Positions 44,902 through 55,800 are shown, counted from the stretch's first letter. The stretch is DNA of 64,000 nucleotides from Rugalucina vietnamica (GCA_964017185.1 OZ024879.1:42911883-42975882); one strand, 5' to 3'. The notes: generated from the letters alone by a model not told the origin. Made by a program: numbers and translations.

Positions 44902-45113
44902 GTTCGGTTCCCGCTGACTTTACAAACTTAACGTACTCACTTGGCAAAGACATGTGTAGTGTGTCAGTTTTGAACAGACACACTTTAACATTTGGACCAA
45001 TCGCCATCTTGATAAATTCTACATGTTAATAGCGACATCCTGAGAAAACCTGTGGGAACACATAGGCAAAAGGAAAGACGAACATCAACACATGCAGCAA
45101 AAGCATTATATAC

Positions 45114-45338
45114 CATATTACGAAAATACGCCAAAAGTGTAAAAATGAAAATTTTCAGTAGTAAAAATTTTACATTTTCCTTATTTTTGCTCAAAACATA
45201 GACACCGAGGCGGTTCTAACGAGTACCCACAATGTATGTTTTGGATCAAAAATAAGAAAATTAGGCATACCCCTGAATACCCCAGTTTTACTATATAAAA
45301 GTGGGGTATAAGGGGGTATTCATTGCACGGGCGTGTTA
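45114..45338 (+). mobile_element. MITE family P copy, one palindrome arm deleted
   Basis: Left part jumps from 'aaacatagacaccgaggcgg' to 'gagtacccacaatgtatg'; right end 'gggggtattcattgcacggg'. Confidence 0.8.
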
Positions 45339-45406
45339 AAATTTAGAACAGGCAGTCAGGCATCCACCACTTCCCCATTGAGACGTAGCTCGTTGGGAAA
45401 GAGACG

Positions 45407-45480
45407 CTTCGCCGTTGAAACGAAAGTGTCGACGCCGTCGAAACGAAAGTGTCGACGCCGTCGAAACGAAAGTGTCGACT
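45407..45480 (+). repeat. Short tandem repeat, 27-bp unit
   Basis: About 2.7 units of 'gtcgaaacgaaagtgtcgac' plus 'gcc'-type spacer, between two P elements; each carries GTCGAC. Confidence 0.9.
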
Positions 45481-45498
45481 GTGCAAAAATAACGATAT

Positions 45499-45637
45499 AG
45501 GCGAGGCGGTCCTTACGTGTACCCACAATGGATGTTTTGAGCGAAAATATTAAAAACATCAAAAGTTTTCCGATGAAATGTTCAGGTTTCACAGCTGAAA
45601 AAAATCACTGTATATTGCATGGGCAAGTTTTCGTAAT
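45499..45637 (-). mobile_element. MITE family P, right half
   Basis: 'ggcgaggcggtccttacgtg', 'cccacaatggatgttttgag', then 'gcatgggcaagttttcgtaa'. Confidence 0.78.
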
Positions 45638-45650
45638 AAAACAACTCATT

Positions 45651-45828
45651 TGAGCCGCAACATGAGAAAACCAGCCCTTCGCATATGCAAAAACAAAGAT
45701 GCAGATCAGCTTTGCAGTAGCTGTCGCTTATTAAAGCTGAAGTTTCAAGCTTCTAGCCTTTGTCTGTGATTGTACAGACTTGTTTGTGTCAGACCTGGTT
45801 GTTAACCCCAAAGACCTGTTGTCTAGCA
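45651..45828 (-). mobile_element. MITE family T copy, interrupted by SINE-A
   Basis: 'tgagccgcaacatgagaaaa' end and 'cttgtttgtgtcagacctgg'; the far end is lost where SINE-A starts. Confidence 0.75.
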
Positions 45829-45837
45829 TTGTGGCTA

Positions 45838-46040
45838 TGCGAGCGCAGTGGCCTCGTTGTAGAGCATCGGACACCGAATCAAAAGGTCCTGTGTTCGATT
45901 CCCACACGGGTCACCGTGTTGTGTCCTTGAGCAAGACACATATACTCTCCATAGTACTGGTTAATGCCCAGGACGAGCTAGCTTTGTCCAGACATGACTG
46001 AGAAATTGTTGACTGGGGCGTTAAACATCAAAACAAATAA
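45838..46040 (+). mobile_element. SINE-A copy (tRNA-derived), complete
   Basis: tRNA-like head with B box GTGTTCGATTCC at 45891-45902 and conserved middle 'gtgttgtgtccttgagcaag'. That middle is reminiscent of the central domains of CORE/Deu-type SINEs. The tail 'gactggggcgttaaacatca' ends 'aaacaaa'. The tail resembles the 3' end of the LINE at 1-8905. Confidence 0.82.
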
Positions 46041-46122
46041 GATTGTTTTATCAAAGTTACAGTACAAGTAGGTCAATAAGAACACTACGAAATTTTGAAA
46101 CGGAACGGGATCTCCATATCTT

Positions 46123-46352
46123 TGCGCCGCGTGATGAGAAAACCGGATTTTTGCATAGGCGAAAACGAAGGCGCATATCAGCTTCGCAGTATTTGCAATT
46201 TGCGCCTTTGTATTCGCTACACGGATAGTAAAATTAGTCTTCTTCTTAAATCCCAAATTTCAAGTTTCTAGCCTTCTTCTGTAGCCGCAAAGGCTGGTTT
46301 GTGTCAGACCTGGTGGGGAAACTCCGAAGACCGGTTTTCTTACGATGCGGCT
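46123..46352 (-). mobile_element. MITE family T copy, reverse
   Basis: 'gcgccgcgtgatgagaaaac' to 'ggttttcttacgatgcggct'; hairpin partly deleted. Confidence 0.8.
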
Positions 46353-46403
46353 CCTTTTTCTTTCGTTGTAAAACAGAATCATTGTCTTCTCTTAACAATG
46401 AGT

Positions 46404-46604
46404 CTGAGCATGAGAAAACAACAAATTTGGATTCCGACAAGGTCCGACATAAAGCGGCCTGTAGTTACACAAGATGGTTAGAGGCTGGAAATTTTGGATT
46501 AAGAAAGAAGAGGAATTGTACTATCCGTGTAGCGAAAACAAAGGTGCTGATCAGCTTCGCTGATCTGCCCCTTTGTATTGTTTGTTTTCCCACGCGGCGG
46601 CTCA
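46404..46604 (+). mobile_element. MITE family T copy
   Basis: 'tgagcatgagaaaacaacaa' to 'tttcccacgcggcggctca'; shortened hairpin GCTGATCAGCTTCGCTGATC. Confidence 0.82.
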
Positions 46605-47097
46605 AATGATAAGAAGAGACGACGTCCTCAAATACTTTTGACCCTTTTTTGGTAAAGATTTTAGGAGTGAAAGAACTGTACTTGTCTTGAGCCATGCAAC
46701 AGAAATTGGTCTTTGCATATATGCCGCTTGCACGCAATTTTAAACAAAAAAACACAATCAGCTGTAAGGCCAAAGTTTTAATTTTCTGGTTTACATTTTT
46801 TGAGGAAAAGTCTTGATAGGTAGAGGAAAATAAAAATAAAAATTAAAGACCCTAAACTTTTGAATCGGTCTAAATAGAATACTAATGGCAAGATTTAACT
46901 TATTTCTCGCGATACCTTTAAATGACCAATGTGAAGATAATGTCAAGAAACTATAACAAAGTTCAGTCAATATTCCAAGGTAATAACACAATTTGTGTTT
47001 AAAAAGTGATTATGCCTATATAATACACTGTTTGTAAGCTTAAATACAAGTATTTTTATTTAAAATTTTGACAGTCGGAAGGAGACAATAAAATAAT
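46605..47097. other. No feature recognised
   Basis: AT-rich; open frames on the minus strand lack motifs. Confidence 0.35.
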
Positions 47098-47216
47098 AAG
47101 AGCTGTCGCAGGACAGCGTGCTCGACTGCTTCTGACCTTTGTCAAACATAAGGCCAAACCCGACCAGTAACCCAAAGCATTATGCTCATACATCTTTTTG
47201 CCTTGATGCAATAAGG

Positions 47217-48490
47217 CAAAATCACTGAACCATGAAAGTTAACTATAACTACCTAAGATTTAAAGGTCTCACTCATATTGTGAAAGAAGTGTGTTCATAT
47301 ACCAACTGAGTGCCAAGACACAAGGCAAAATCACTGAACCGTGAAATAAGGTCACACTGACCTATAAGTATTCCAGGGTCAAAGGTCTAGTGATACTTAC
47401 TCATAATGTGAAAGAAATATGATCATATACCCATTCAGTGTTGAGATATAAAGCAAAATCACTGAACCATGAAATTAGGTCATAGTGACCTATAAGTATG
47501 TTTGGGTTAAAGGTCTGGCCATACTCATTCATAATCAGAAAGAAGTATGAAAATATACCAACTGAGCGTCGAAATAAGAGGCAAAATCACTGAACCATGA
47601 AATTAGGTCACAGTGACCTAGGAATACTTTACGGTCAAAGGTCTTGTCATACTCATACATATCGTGAAAGAAGTATGTTCATATACCAATTGAGTGCCGA
47701 GATATAAAGGAAAATCACTGAACCGTGAAATTAGGTCATATTGACCTAGGACTACTTTAGGGTCAAAGGTCTTTCATACGCAGAAGTTTGTTCATAAACC
47801 ACTTGAATGCCGAGATATAAGGCAAAATCACTGAACCGTGAAACAAGGTCACAGTGACCCAAGACTACTTCAGGGTCAAAGGTCTTGTCATACGCAAACA
47901 TACTTTGAAAGAAGTTTGTTCATAAACCATTTGAGTACCGAGATATAAGGCAAAATCACAGAACCGTAAAATTAGGTCACAGTGACCTATAAGTATATTG
48001 TGGTCAAAGGTCTGGTCATACTCACTCATAATCTGAAAAAAAAGTATGAAAATATACTAATTGAGTGTCAAGATATAAGGCAAAATCACTGAACCGTGAA
48101 AATAGGTCACAGTGACCTAGGACTACTTCAGGGTCAAAGGTCTTGTCATACGCAATCATACTTTGAAAGAAGTTTGTTTGTAAACCATTGAGTACGGAGA
48201 TATAAGGCAAAATCACTGAACCGTGAAATTAGGTCACAGTGACCTATAAGTATATTGGGGTCAAAGGTCTGGTCATACTCACTCATAATCTGAAAAAAGT
48301 ATGAAAATATATTAATTGAGTGTCAAGATATAAGGCAAAATCAATGAACCGTGAAATAAGGTCACAATGACCTATAAGTCTATTGGGGTCAAAGGCCTGG
48401 TCGTACTCATAATCTGAAAGAAGTAAGAAAATATACTAATTGAGTGTCAAGATATAAGGCAAAATCACTGAACCATGGAAAGTAGGTCAA
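47217..48490 (+). repeat. Satellite, ~128-bp unit x 11, with ERE-like palindromes
   Basis: Unit marker 'aaaatcactgaacc(a/g)tg' starts at 47217, 47327, 47455, 47583, 47711, 47824, 47952, 48082, 48209, 48337 and 48461 (the tenth with one change). Nine units contain AGGTCAnnnTGACCT, starting at 47349, 47477, 47605, 47733, 47846, 47974, 48104, 48231 and 48359; eight are perfect and 47846 ends CCC. Each is followed by a further GGTCAAAGGTC. Confidence 0.93.
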
Positions 48491-48597
48491 CCGACCCTTA
48501 CCGTCATGACACACAAGTCAGTGTCACAAAGTCAAAAGATGAATGACCAACCATTTTCCTAAGTTGTTTCTATTAAGAAATAAAAAGAAAAAAAATC

Positions 48598-49277
48598 GGG
48601 GAGTTCTAGATTTTGACCTCTACCCCCGCCCCCCTGACTCCGACCCAGAGGTCCGATGTCATGGATTAAAGTGTATGAAGTATGAATGCTTTATGATAAG
48701 TTGTTGTCAAGAGATGGACTCTTTGTAAAAGTTTCACAGCAGTACATCTATATTTTACAGTGTTCTAGTTTTTAACCTCCAGCCCCACCCCCCAGGCATG
48801 GACCCAGAGATCCGATGCCATGAAATGAAACTCAACCCTACAGGGTACCTATGGTCCGAGTATGAAAGCCCTCTGATAAAAAGTTTTCAAGATATAGACT
48901 TCTAGAATACTATATCACAGAAAAGCCATTATTATTAATGGTGTTCTAGATTTTATACTCTAGCCCCAACCCCTGGCATGGACCCAGGGATCTGATGCCA
49001 TGGAATGAAAGCCGACCCTACAGGGTGTCAATGGCCCAAGTATCAATGCTTTCTGATGAGTGGTTGTCAAGATATGGACTTCTAGAAAACTTAAACACAA
49101 GAATTGCCATTTTTGAAGGTATTCTAGATTTTAACCTCCAGCCCCACCCCCTGGCCTGGACCCAGGGGCCCGATGCCATGGAATGAAAGCTAACCCTACA
49201 GGGTAACTATGTTCCAAGTATGTATGCTTTCTGATGAGTGGTTGTCAAGATATGGACTTCTAGAAAACTTTAACGCA
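48598..49277 (+). repeat. Satellite, ~178-bp unit x 4
   Basis: Units begin 'ttctagattttnacctc' near 48603, 48764, 48944 and 49122, followed by C-rich 'agccccaccccctggc...gacccag' and 'gtcaagatatggacttctag'. Confidence 0.88.
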
Positions 49278-49548
49278 AGTGTGACGGGAACGTGGACGAC
49301 CGGGGTGACTGCAATAGCTCTATGCACTTCGTGCAGTCGAGCTAAAAATAACACATTTTAATTTTATTTCATTATTCAAAATTTGTGGTAGGGGTGTCCA
49401 TAAACCAGAAGATAAAAACATCTGGCCTAAGTATAAATAATGTCTTTGATATCAAGGCCTTGGTAATTTCAACATATATAGCAGGGGTTATTCTGGCTCT
49501 GAAATACCATGAAAGAAAATCCCTTATCCAGTCAAAATTGGAGAGATT

Positions 49549-49784
49549 TGAGCCGTCTCGTGGAAAATCCAACAATGTGGCTTCCGAACAGGTACGACAC
49601 AAACCGGCCTGTACAAGCACAGAAAAGAGCTAGAAGCTTGAAATTTCGGATTTAAGTAGAAGAGGAATTGTACTATCCGAGTAGCGAAAACAAAGGCGCT
49701 GATCAGCTTCGCGGTTACCGCGAAGCTGATCTGCGTCTTTGTTTTCGCATATGCAGGTTGTTGGTTTTACCATGAGGCGGCTCA
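49549..49784 (+). mobile_element. MITE family T copy
   Basis: tgagccgtctcgtggaaaat to ggttttaccatgaggcggctca; perfect hairpin GATCAGCTTCGCGGTTACCGCGAAGCTGATC (49699-49729). Confidence 0.88.
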
Positions 49785-49883
49785 TTTCTCTCTAATTATG
49801 CCAATTTCAAGAAAATAAACTTTCTAATACAGCAGCTTAGTTTCTTTTTGACATGTCTCATACTTCGGTTAATTGTTAAATAG

Positions 49884-50095
49884 ATGAACCGCCTCAATAG
49901 AAAACCAATAATCTGCATGTGCGAAAACAAAGCCGCAGATCAGCTTCGCGGTTACCGCAAGCTGATCAGCGCTTTTGTTTTCGCTACACGGAGGGAACAA
50001 TTCCTCTACTTTCTAAATCCAAAATTTCAAGCTTCCAGACTTTGAGTCGAACCTGTTCGCAAACCACATTGTTGATTTTCCCACGAAGCGGCTCA
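49884..50095 (-). mobile_element. MITE family T copy, reverse
   Basis: tgaaccgcctcaatagaaaa to ttttcccacgaagcggctca; hairpin retained with a one-base loss. Confidence 0.85.
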
Positions 50096-50141
50096 AATGG
50101 TAAATACTACAGGAATCCTTAAAACTTGAAGACCTATAATA

Positions 50142-50352
50142 TGAGCCTTGACGCGAGAAACCTAGGTTTCCGACCAAGTCAAACAGAAACCGGTCTGTAC
50201 AGCATCAGAAGAAGGCTAGATGCTTTCAATTTCGGATTTAAGAAGAGGGATTGTACTATATATATATGTAGTCAAAACAAAGGCGCTGATCAGCTCTGAG
50301 TTATTTCACAGCTGATCTGCATTATATTTTTGTTTTCATATTAGGCTGGTTT
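50142..50352 (+). mobile_element. MITE family T, diverged copy
   Basis: 'tgagccttgacgcgagaaac', 'ggcgctgatcagctctgagt...cacagctgatctgc'; right end eroded. Confidence 0.75.
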
Positions 50353-50403
50353 TATTACTGCTTTAATCATCCAATCTTCTCACCGCTATGTCCAGTGGGG
50401 GTT

Positions 50404-50543
50404 CATCAAGAAAACATGTCCGTTAAAATAATACCCCCTTTAACCCCACTTTTATATAGCAAAATTGGGGTATACAGGGGTATACCTACTTTTCTTATTT
50501 TTGCTCCAAAACAATTGTTGGTACTCATTATGACCGCCTCACA
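50404..50543 (-). mobile_element. MITE family P, left half
   Basis: 'catcaagaaaacatgtccgt', 'ccccttt...ggggtatacagg', breaks off in the first palindrome arm. Confidence 0.8.
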
Positions 50544-50644
50544 GAACACCCTCTTCATACTAGGTTTGATACTATGGGTGTCTTCCATTACTATTATGTG
50601 TTTCTAGGCACGTTGTCGCCCTGTGGTGGTGTGGTGCATTTGCC

Positions 50645-50850
50645 CCATTACGAAAACTTGCCCATGCAATCAACAGAGTTCTTTTTAGCTTTAAAATTGA
50701 AAATTTTTAGCTGAAAAATTTTGATATTTTTCTTATTTTTGCTCAAAACATAGATTGTGGGTAAAACATAGATTGTGGGTACCCACAATCTATGTTTTGG
50801 AGCAGAAATAAGAAAAATAGGTACACCCCTGCATACCCCAGTTTTCCAAA
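50645..50850 (+). mobile_element. MITE family P copy, rearranged palindrome
   Basis: cattacgaaaacttgcccat; the left arm 'aaaacatagattgtgggta' is present twice in tandem and the GC-rich centre is deleted. Confidence 0.82.
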
Positions 50851-51392
50851 TGTACCCTAGTATTTCTAAGTGCAATGCCAAGAAGTGCAACTGTTGCAAT
50901 CATCTATGCTCTAAAACTACTTCAAAAATCACTTAAACTGATATGGTAGGACATTTTCAGTTTCTAATGATTTTGATTTAGACTGAAAATTCATGGATCT
51001 TGTATATGTTTTAACTTGAAATACTTAACACTGTAATATGCAATATGTTGGGCAAACTTGTCTATCTTTGCAAAAACGATATGGAGAACACTATCGTAGA
51101 AGCACAAAGCCTAAAAATTAGTGAAGCGCGGTATTATCCGTATATCAGTAAATCGCGGTGCGACTCGGAAAAGATACGTATCGCAGTTCGGTTCTGCTGT
51201 ATCGCTTCGCTTGGTAATTTCCGCCTGATTCCGTACATGTCCGTAGAAAAATATGTTTTATTGAAGTCTTCTGGGCTTTTATTTTCAGCCTTAATTGTTT
51301 CCTAAAATAATGTGTAATTAAAGCGTTTATTATATGGCAAGTGATGAAATATAGAGAAATATGTATTAAATATAACCAATATTTGAAAAAGT
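50851..51392. other. No feature recognised
   Basis: The open frame 51045-51305 has no recognisable motif. Confidence 0.35.
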
Positions 51393-51447
51393 TATATTTT
51401 CACATGTGAAAATATAAAAAAGTTATATTTTCACATGTGAAAATATA
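51393..51447. repeat. Two tandem copies of a perfect 24-bp palindrome
   Basis: TATATTTTCACATGTGAAAATATA-type palindromes (arms tatattttcaca / tgtgaaaatata) at 51393-51416 and 51424-51447, period 31. Confidence 0.95.
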
Positions 51448-51659
51448 AGATTTAGGAATACGCAAATTACGATTTCACCGTTTCATTTCTAATTTATACA
51501 TAACTAAATTTTATAATCTATGCTATTGTTGACGCAATGAACGTTCACACACAATAGCGACGTAATGACGTGACGTAATGACGTCATTTAAGATTTTGAC
51601 GTCATATGCTTTAGCGCGCAACGTTACAATGACTACATGCAATATAATAAAAAGAAAAT

Positions 51660-51806
51660 TCAAGTTTTTGTCGTGAGTATGAGTTTTATTTCATCTCGTG
51701 AAGTGAAAAATTATATATTTCATTCGTGCCTTCGGCACTCATGAAATATAAAATTTTTTCACTTCACTCAATGAAATAAAACTCATATTCACTCCAAAAA
51801 CTTGAA
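51660..51806. mobile_element. Foldback element, ~147 bp
   Basis: 'gagtatgagttttatttcat' and 'gtgaagtgaaaaat' on the left pair with 'ttttttcacttcac' and 'atgaaataaaactcatattc' on the right, around a small GTGCCTTCGGCAC hairpin at 51747-51759. Confidence 0.88.
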
Positions 51807-51828
51807 TATCCTCTATTTATGCACAGTA

Positions 51829-51830
<2 letters not shown>

Positions 51831-51880
<50 letters not shown>

Positions 51881-51881
51881 T
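51831..51881 (+). repeat. (AAT)n microsatellite
   Basis: About 17 uninterrupted AAT units. Confidence 0.98.
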
Positions 51882-52125
51882 GAAAAGACTGAGCATTCTT
51901 TGCGGTTGCTTAGCTACCTTCTTCCAAAATGGCGACCCCCGATTTCAGGATGGTCCCAAATGAAAAGGGAAAGCCGCCGTTTGACAACATTCTTGGCTGA
52001 TAAACCAGGAGCAGAGAAATGGGAAGAAAATGTGGTGCCTCACCGTCGCTAAATGAAGCGGCGGGACAACCAATTCGACTACCCACCTACGACGCCACCA
52101 CCCAAATCTCCTTTCTCAATTTCTG

Positions 52126-52480
52126 TTGGTGACAAAAACTGAACCTCCATCTAACACTACGTCTTCAATGTCAGCATTGAAAGTACCAAACATCTCGTCT
52201 GTTAAACAACCTACTATTGAACACATTACTTTAGTGCAGAGAAATACCCCCAGCACCTCTGACAGGGCCCAACGGATAACAACAAAGATCGCCCATTTCA
52301 TTGTGAAAGACATGAGACCAAAGCGTATTGTTTACACCAAGGAGTTCAGGGAAATGATGGCAGAATGTGAGCCCCAGTATCAAATTCCATCCGTAAAGCA
52401 TTTTCGGATGTTGTAATCCCAAAGATGTATGCTAAAGTCTATGACAAAGTTAAGACCTGCCTGAATCACACTGAAATGGT
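52126..52480 (+). pseudogene. hAT transposase / ZBED-like N-terminal fragment
   Basis: The frame encodes RITTKIAHFIVKDMRP...EFREMMAECEPQYQIPSVKHF, the conserved N-terminal block of hAT transposases and ZBED proteins ('FIVKD..P...V...GF..ML...EP.Y.IPSR.HF'). It then shifts by one base at a T4 run (52401-52404) and continues as SDVVIPKMYAKVYDKVKTCL. No BED finger or catalytic residues are present. Upstream (51925-51940) 'ccaaaatggcgacc' resembles a YY1-type start context. The BEL/Pao element inserts at 52525. Either a dead hAT piece or an exon of a domesticated ZBED gene; the frame break favours the first. Confidence 0.6.
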
Positions 52481-52529
52481 AATAAAATGTTTGACTCCGG
52501 CTTGCTTTACAACTTGCAATAATGTAAAT

Positions 52530-52839
52530 TGGTCTGAAGAGGTCGTTTATCGATATAGATTCGTATAGAAATAGATCGTAATAGCTCAGTCCGGTAGTAA
52601 GGACCGGAAAGTCTTGGTCCGAAAAGTCTCGGTCGAGTTTGTCCGAAATAGTGAAAGCCAGAGAACGGCTTACATATAGTTAGTAATAATCGAGCCGATC
52701 GGTAGAAACAGAAAATTGCGGGAAATAATGTCGTTTTGTCATCGCATCGCATGCATAGAAATTCATTAAAACCAGAAAATTCACCATCGCCTTGTGTTTT
52801 AGTCATCGACCAATGATAACATAGAAAACCATCGAAACA
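52530..52839 (+). repeat. 5' LTR of the BEL/Pao element
   Basis: Starts TGGTCTGAAG and ends CATCGAAACA (TG...CA). Versus the 3' LTR: C/A in 'taatag(c/a)tcagtcc' and C/A in 'catcga(c/a)caatg'. Confidence 0.95.
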
Positions 52840-52840
52840 T

Positions 52841-52851
52841 TGGTAGCAGAG
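52841..52851 (+). other. Primer binding site, initiator-Met tRNA type
   Basis: TGGTAGCAGAG starts one base after the LTR. It is complementary to the 3' end of eukaryotic initiator tRNA-Met (CTCTGCTACCA). Confidence 0.8.
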
Positions 52852-52875
52852 CGAGGTTGTGTAATTCCGCTAAAC

Positions 52876-55800
52876 ATGAGTGAGGGAGACGAAAGCGGTC
52901 GTTTTGAACCGCAGTTCGACAGGAATCTTGGTTCGGACAGAAACATTGACAAATTAAAAATGAACAAATCAAGAGCAAAGGCAACATTTTCACCAGGCAT
53001 AAAAATGTGTTGTTACAGCACCTTGACCCGTCCCTTGAAGACACAGATCCTAGAACTGTTATTTCCATGATTAAATCTACCAACAATAAACTGGATTTGG
53101 CTTTAGAAACTGCAATGAACAGTTTCCAAGAATTATCCGAATATTATATGTATATTGGTAATGATACAGGACTGCATCAAGTTGCAAAAGATATGGAAAT
53201 TCTGGAAAATGAATATGCCGACACTGTAAATCAAGTTCAGGAGTACTTTAGGGAAAGTAAGAGTTCACGAAGTGAAGCTTCGGAGGATCACTTGTCGGTC
53301 GATTCCGATAATGAATCTGAGTCGCAGTATGAATTGCCAACACCTAGAGTCCAAGAATCTGAAAATCAGTTAGGTCAAGATCTTTGGAAGCAAATGAAAA
53401 GGGTGTCCATCCCAATGTTCAGTGGTGATAAAACCAAATATGATTCCTGGAAAGCTGCCTTTATGGCCTGCATAGACATAGCTCCGGCTACGAAAGAGTA
53501 CAAACTTCTCCAATTAAGACAATATTTAAGTGGCGAAGCGTTAAATTGTATCGACAAGTTAGGTCATTCCGCGTCAGCATATGACACCGCGTTACAAAGA
53601 CTTGAACGCAAGTTTGGCGGACATCGTAGGCAGGTTGCGCGGTATTTGGAGGAATTAGAAAATTTCTATCCCATGAAAGAAGAAAATGCCAGGTCTTTGG
53701 AGAAATTTGCAGACTTACTAGACGTAGCTGTGGTAAATATAAGTGAGTCAGATGGCTTGGATGATTTGAAAAATGGGTCATTATATTTAAGACAACAGAA
53801 GAAATTACCAGACTATATGCTTACAAGGTATCATAGGTGGATTCATGAAAATCAAGAGTCAGAATCAGTATTAACTCTCAGAAAATGGATACTTCTAGAA
53901 TCAGAGTTTCACACCATAGCTGAAGAAACATTGCATGGTCTGTCGCGTACTAGAATACAAAAACATGGGAAAGGTGCAAAATCTGAACCAAATCGAACGT
54001 ACTTCGTGCAGTCTGAGCAAAAAGGAAAAAATAAGCAGGCTTGTAAATTTTGTAATGGTCCACATGGCATATGGAACTGTAAAACATTTCAAGATTTAAG
54101 AGAAAGTGATCGCTGGGAAAAGGCCAAAGAACTGAAATTATGTTTTCGCTGTTTAGGGCATGATCATGTAGGTGGTTCGTGTAAAAGGAGCAGAGTATGT
54201 GGAATACAGGGTTGTACTAGAACACACCATAGACTTCTCCATACAAAACCTGAATCTAATCAAAATCAAACTGTTAGATCTGAACATGTTCCAAGGAATG
54301 GAGACACTGCACAAAGCTTAATCACTGAAGGGGAGAGTACTCTAACGTCACATTTCGCGCCCTCAGTCACTGGATTAAGAACCGTCCCTGTAATAGTGAG
54401 TTCAGATACCACGAAAATTAAGATTAATGCCTTATTTGATGATGGGAGTACAAAATCGTACATTAATAGTGACATAGCGGCTGAACTGGGAATTCAGACA
54501 GTAACTCAGAAAGTGAAAGTTAATGTACTGAATGATAACACAGAAACTTTTGAAACTATGCCAGTATCTGTACTTGAAAGCCTAAATGGACAATGTCAAG
54601 TAGATATGTCAGTTTTTACTGCAGATAAGGTCACCGGAAATTTGAAAGCAGTGAATTGGTCTGATTACAAGAATAAATGGGATCATTTGAAACAGATTCA
54701 GTTTCCAAAACTTAGCTCGCGCCCTGTTATAGACTTGTTGATTGGAACAGATTACTCAGACTTGCATTATTCACTCAGAGACATTAAGGGTCAACCTGGA
54801 GAACCTATCGCTCGATTAACCCCATTAGGGTGGACGTGTATCGGTAGTCCTGAGGATAGTCATATTGAAGGTCAAGAGACACATTTTTCTACGTTCTTCT
54901 CGCAAGATCGCGAACAAATGAATGAAGTAAATGACACTTTGCGTAGCTTTTGGGAAATTGAAGCATCAGGAACAGTGTCCTCGCCTATAATGTCGAAAGA
55001 TGACAGAAGTGTGTTACAAAAGACTGAAGAATCACTAACATATTCACATGGTCGCTATTCGGTCGCAATACCATGGAAAGAGTCAGCGCCCAAATTACAT
55101 GACAATTATCAAATGGCTGTTAAACGGTTAGAAAATACAGAAAAAAGACTGAGAAAAAATCCTGAAGTAGCTGAAATGTATGAACAGACTATTGAAAAGT
55201 ATGTAGAAAAAGGTTATGTGCAAAAAGTCACTGAAAGTAGCCCAGAAACAAAATGGTTCCTACCACACTTCCCGGTAATTCGACCAGAAAGAGATACAAC
55301 CAAAGTTCGCATAGTTTTCGACGCGTCAGCAAAGCAAGATGGGATATCGTTAAATGACACTATGTATCAAGGTCCAAAATTACAGAATGACTTGTTTGAT
55401 GTACTTCTTCGCTTTCGGAAACACCCTGTAGCTCTAGTTTGTGACATTGAAGAAATGTATTTGCAGATTAATCTGAAAGCAAATGACAAACTGTTTCATC
55501 GTTTCCTTTGGCGTACAGACTATAGTCAGGAACCAGACATTTATGAATTCAATAGGCTAGTTTTTGGTGCAAATTGCTCGCCTTTTTTAGCACAGTATGT
55601 GTCACAAGAAAATGCAAGACTGTATGAGAATGAATATCCACTGGCAGCAGACACTATTTTAAATTCAACATATATGGATGATAGTATGGATTCGGTCATG
55701 AACAATGAACAAGCTATCGAACTGTATCATCAGCTATCAGATGTGTGGGGTAAAGCCGCCATGTATGCCAGAAAGTGGCTTTCAAACTCGACAGAAGTAC

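Larger units (their letters stand above)
47098..49346 (+). repeat. Element bounded by hairpin ends and built from two satellite arrays
   Basis: Left boundary 'agctgtcgcaggacagcgtg' + 'ctcgac' is a hairpin; right boundary 'gctctatgcacttcgtgcag' + 'tcgagctaaaaa' is a hairpin. Array 1 (47217-48490) and array 2 (48598-49277) lie between. This layout of termini plus internal tandem repeats matches the smaller element at 11139-11783. Confidence 0.65.

Noticed and set aside
44946..45028. Possible minus-strand exon (TTTTCTCAG acceptor, ATGGCG start, AA|GTGAGT donor)
   Set aside because: The donor is good, but no partner exon with a matching phase was found and the frame is only about 22 codons with no motif. 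Kept as a note only.
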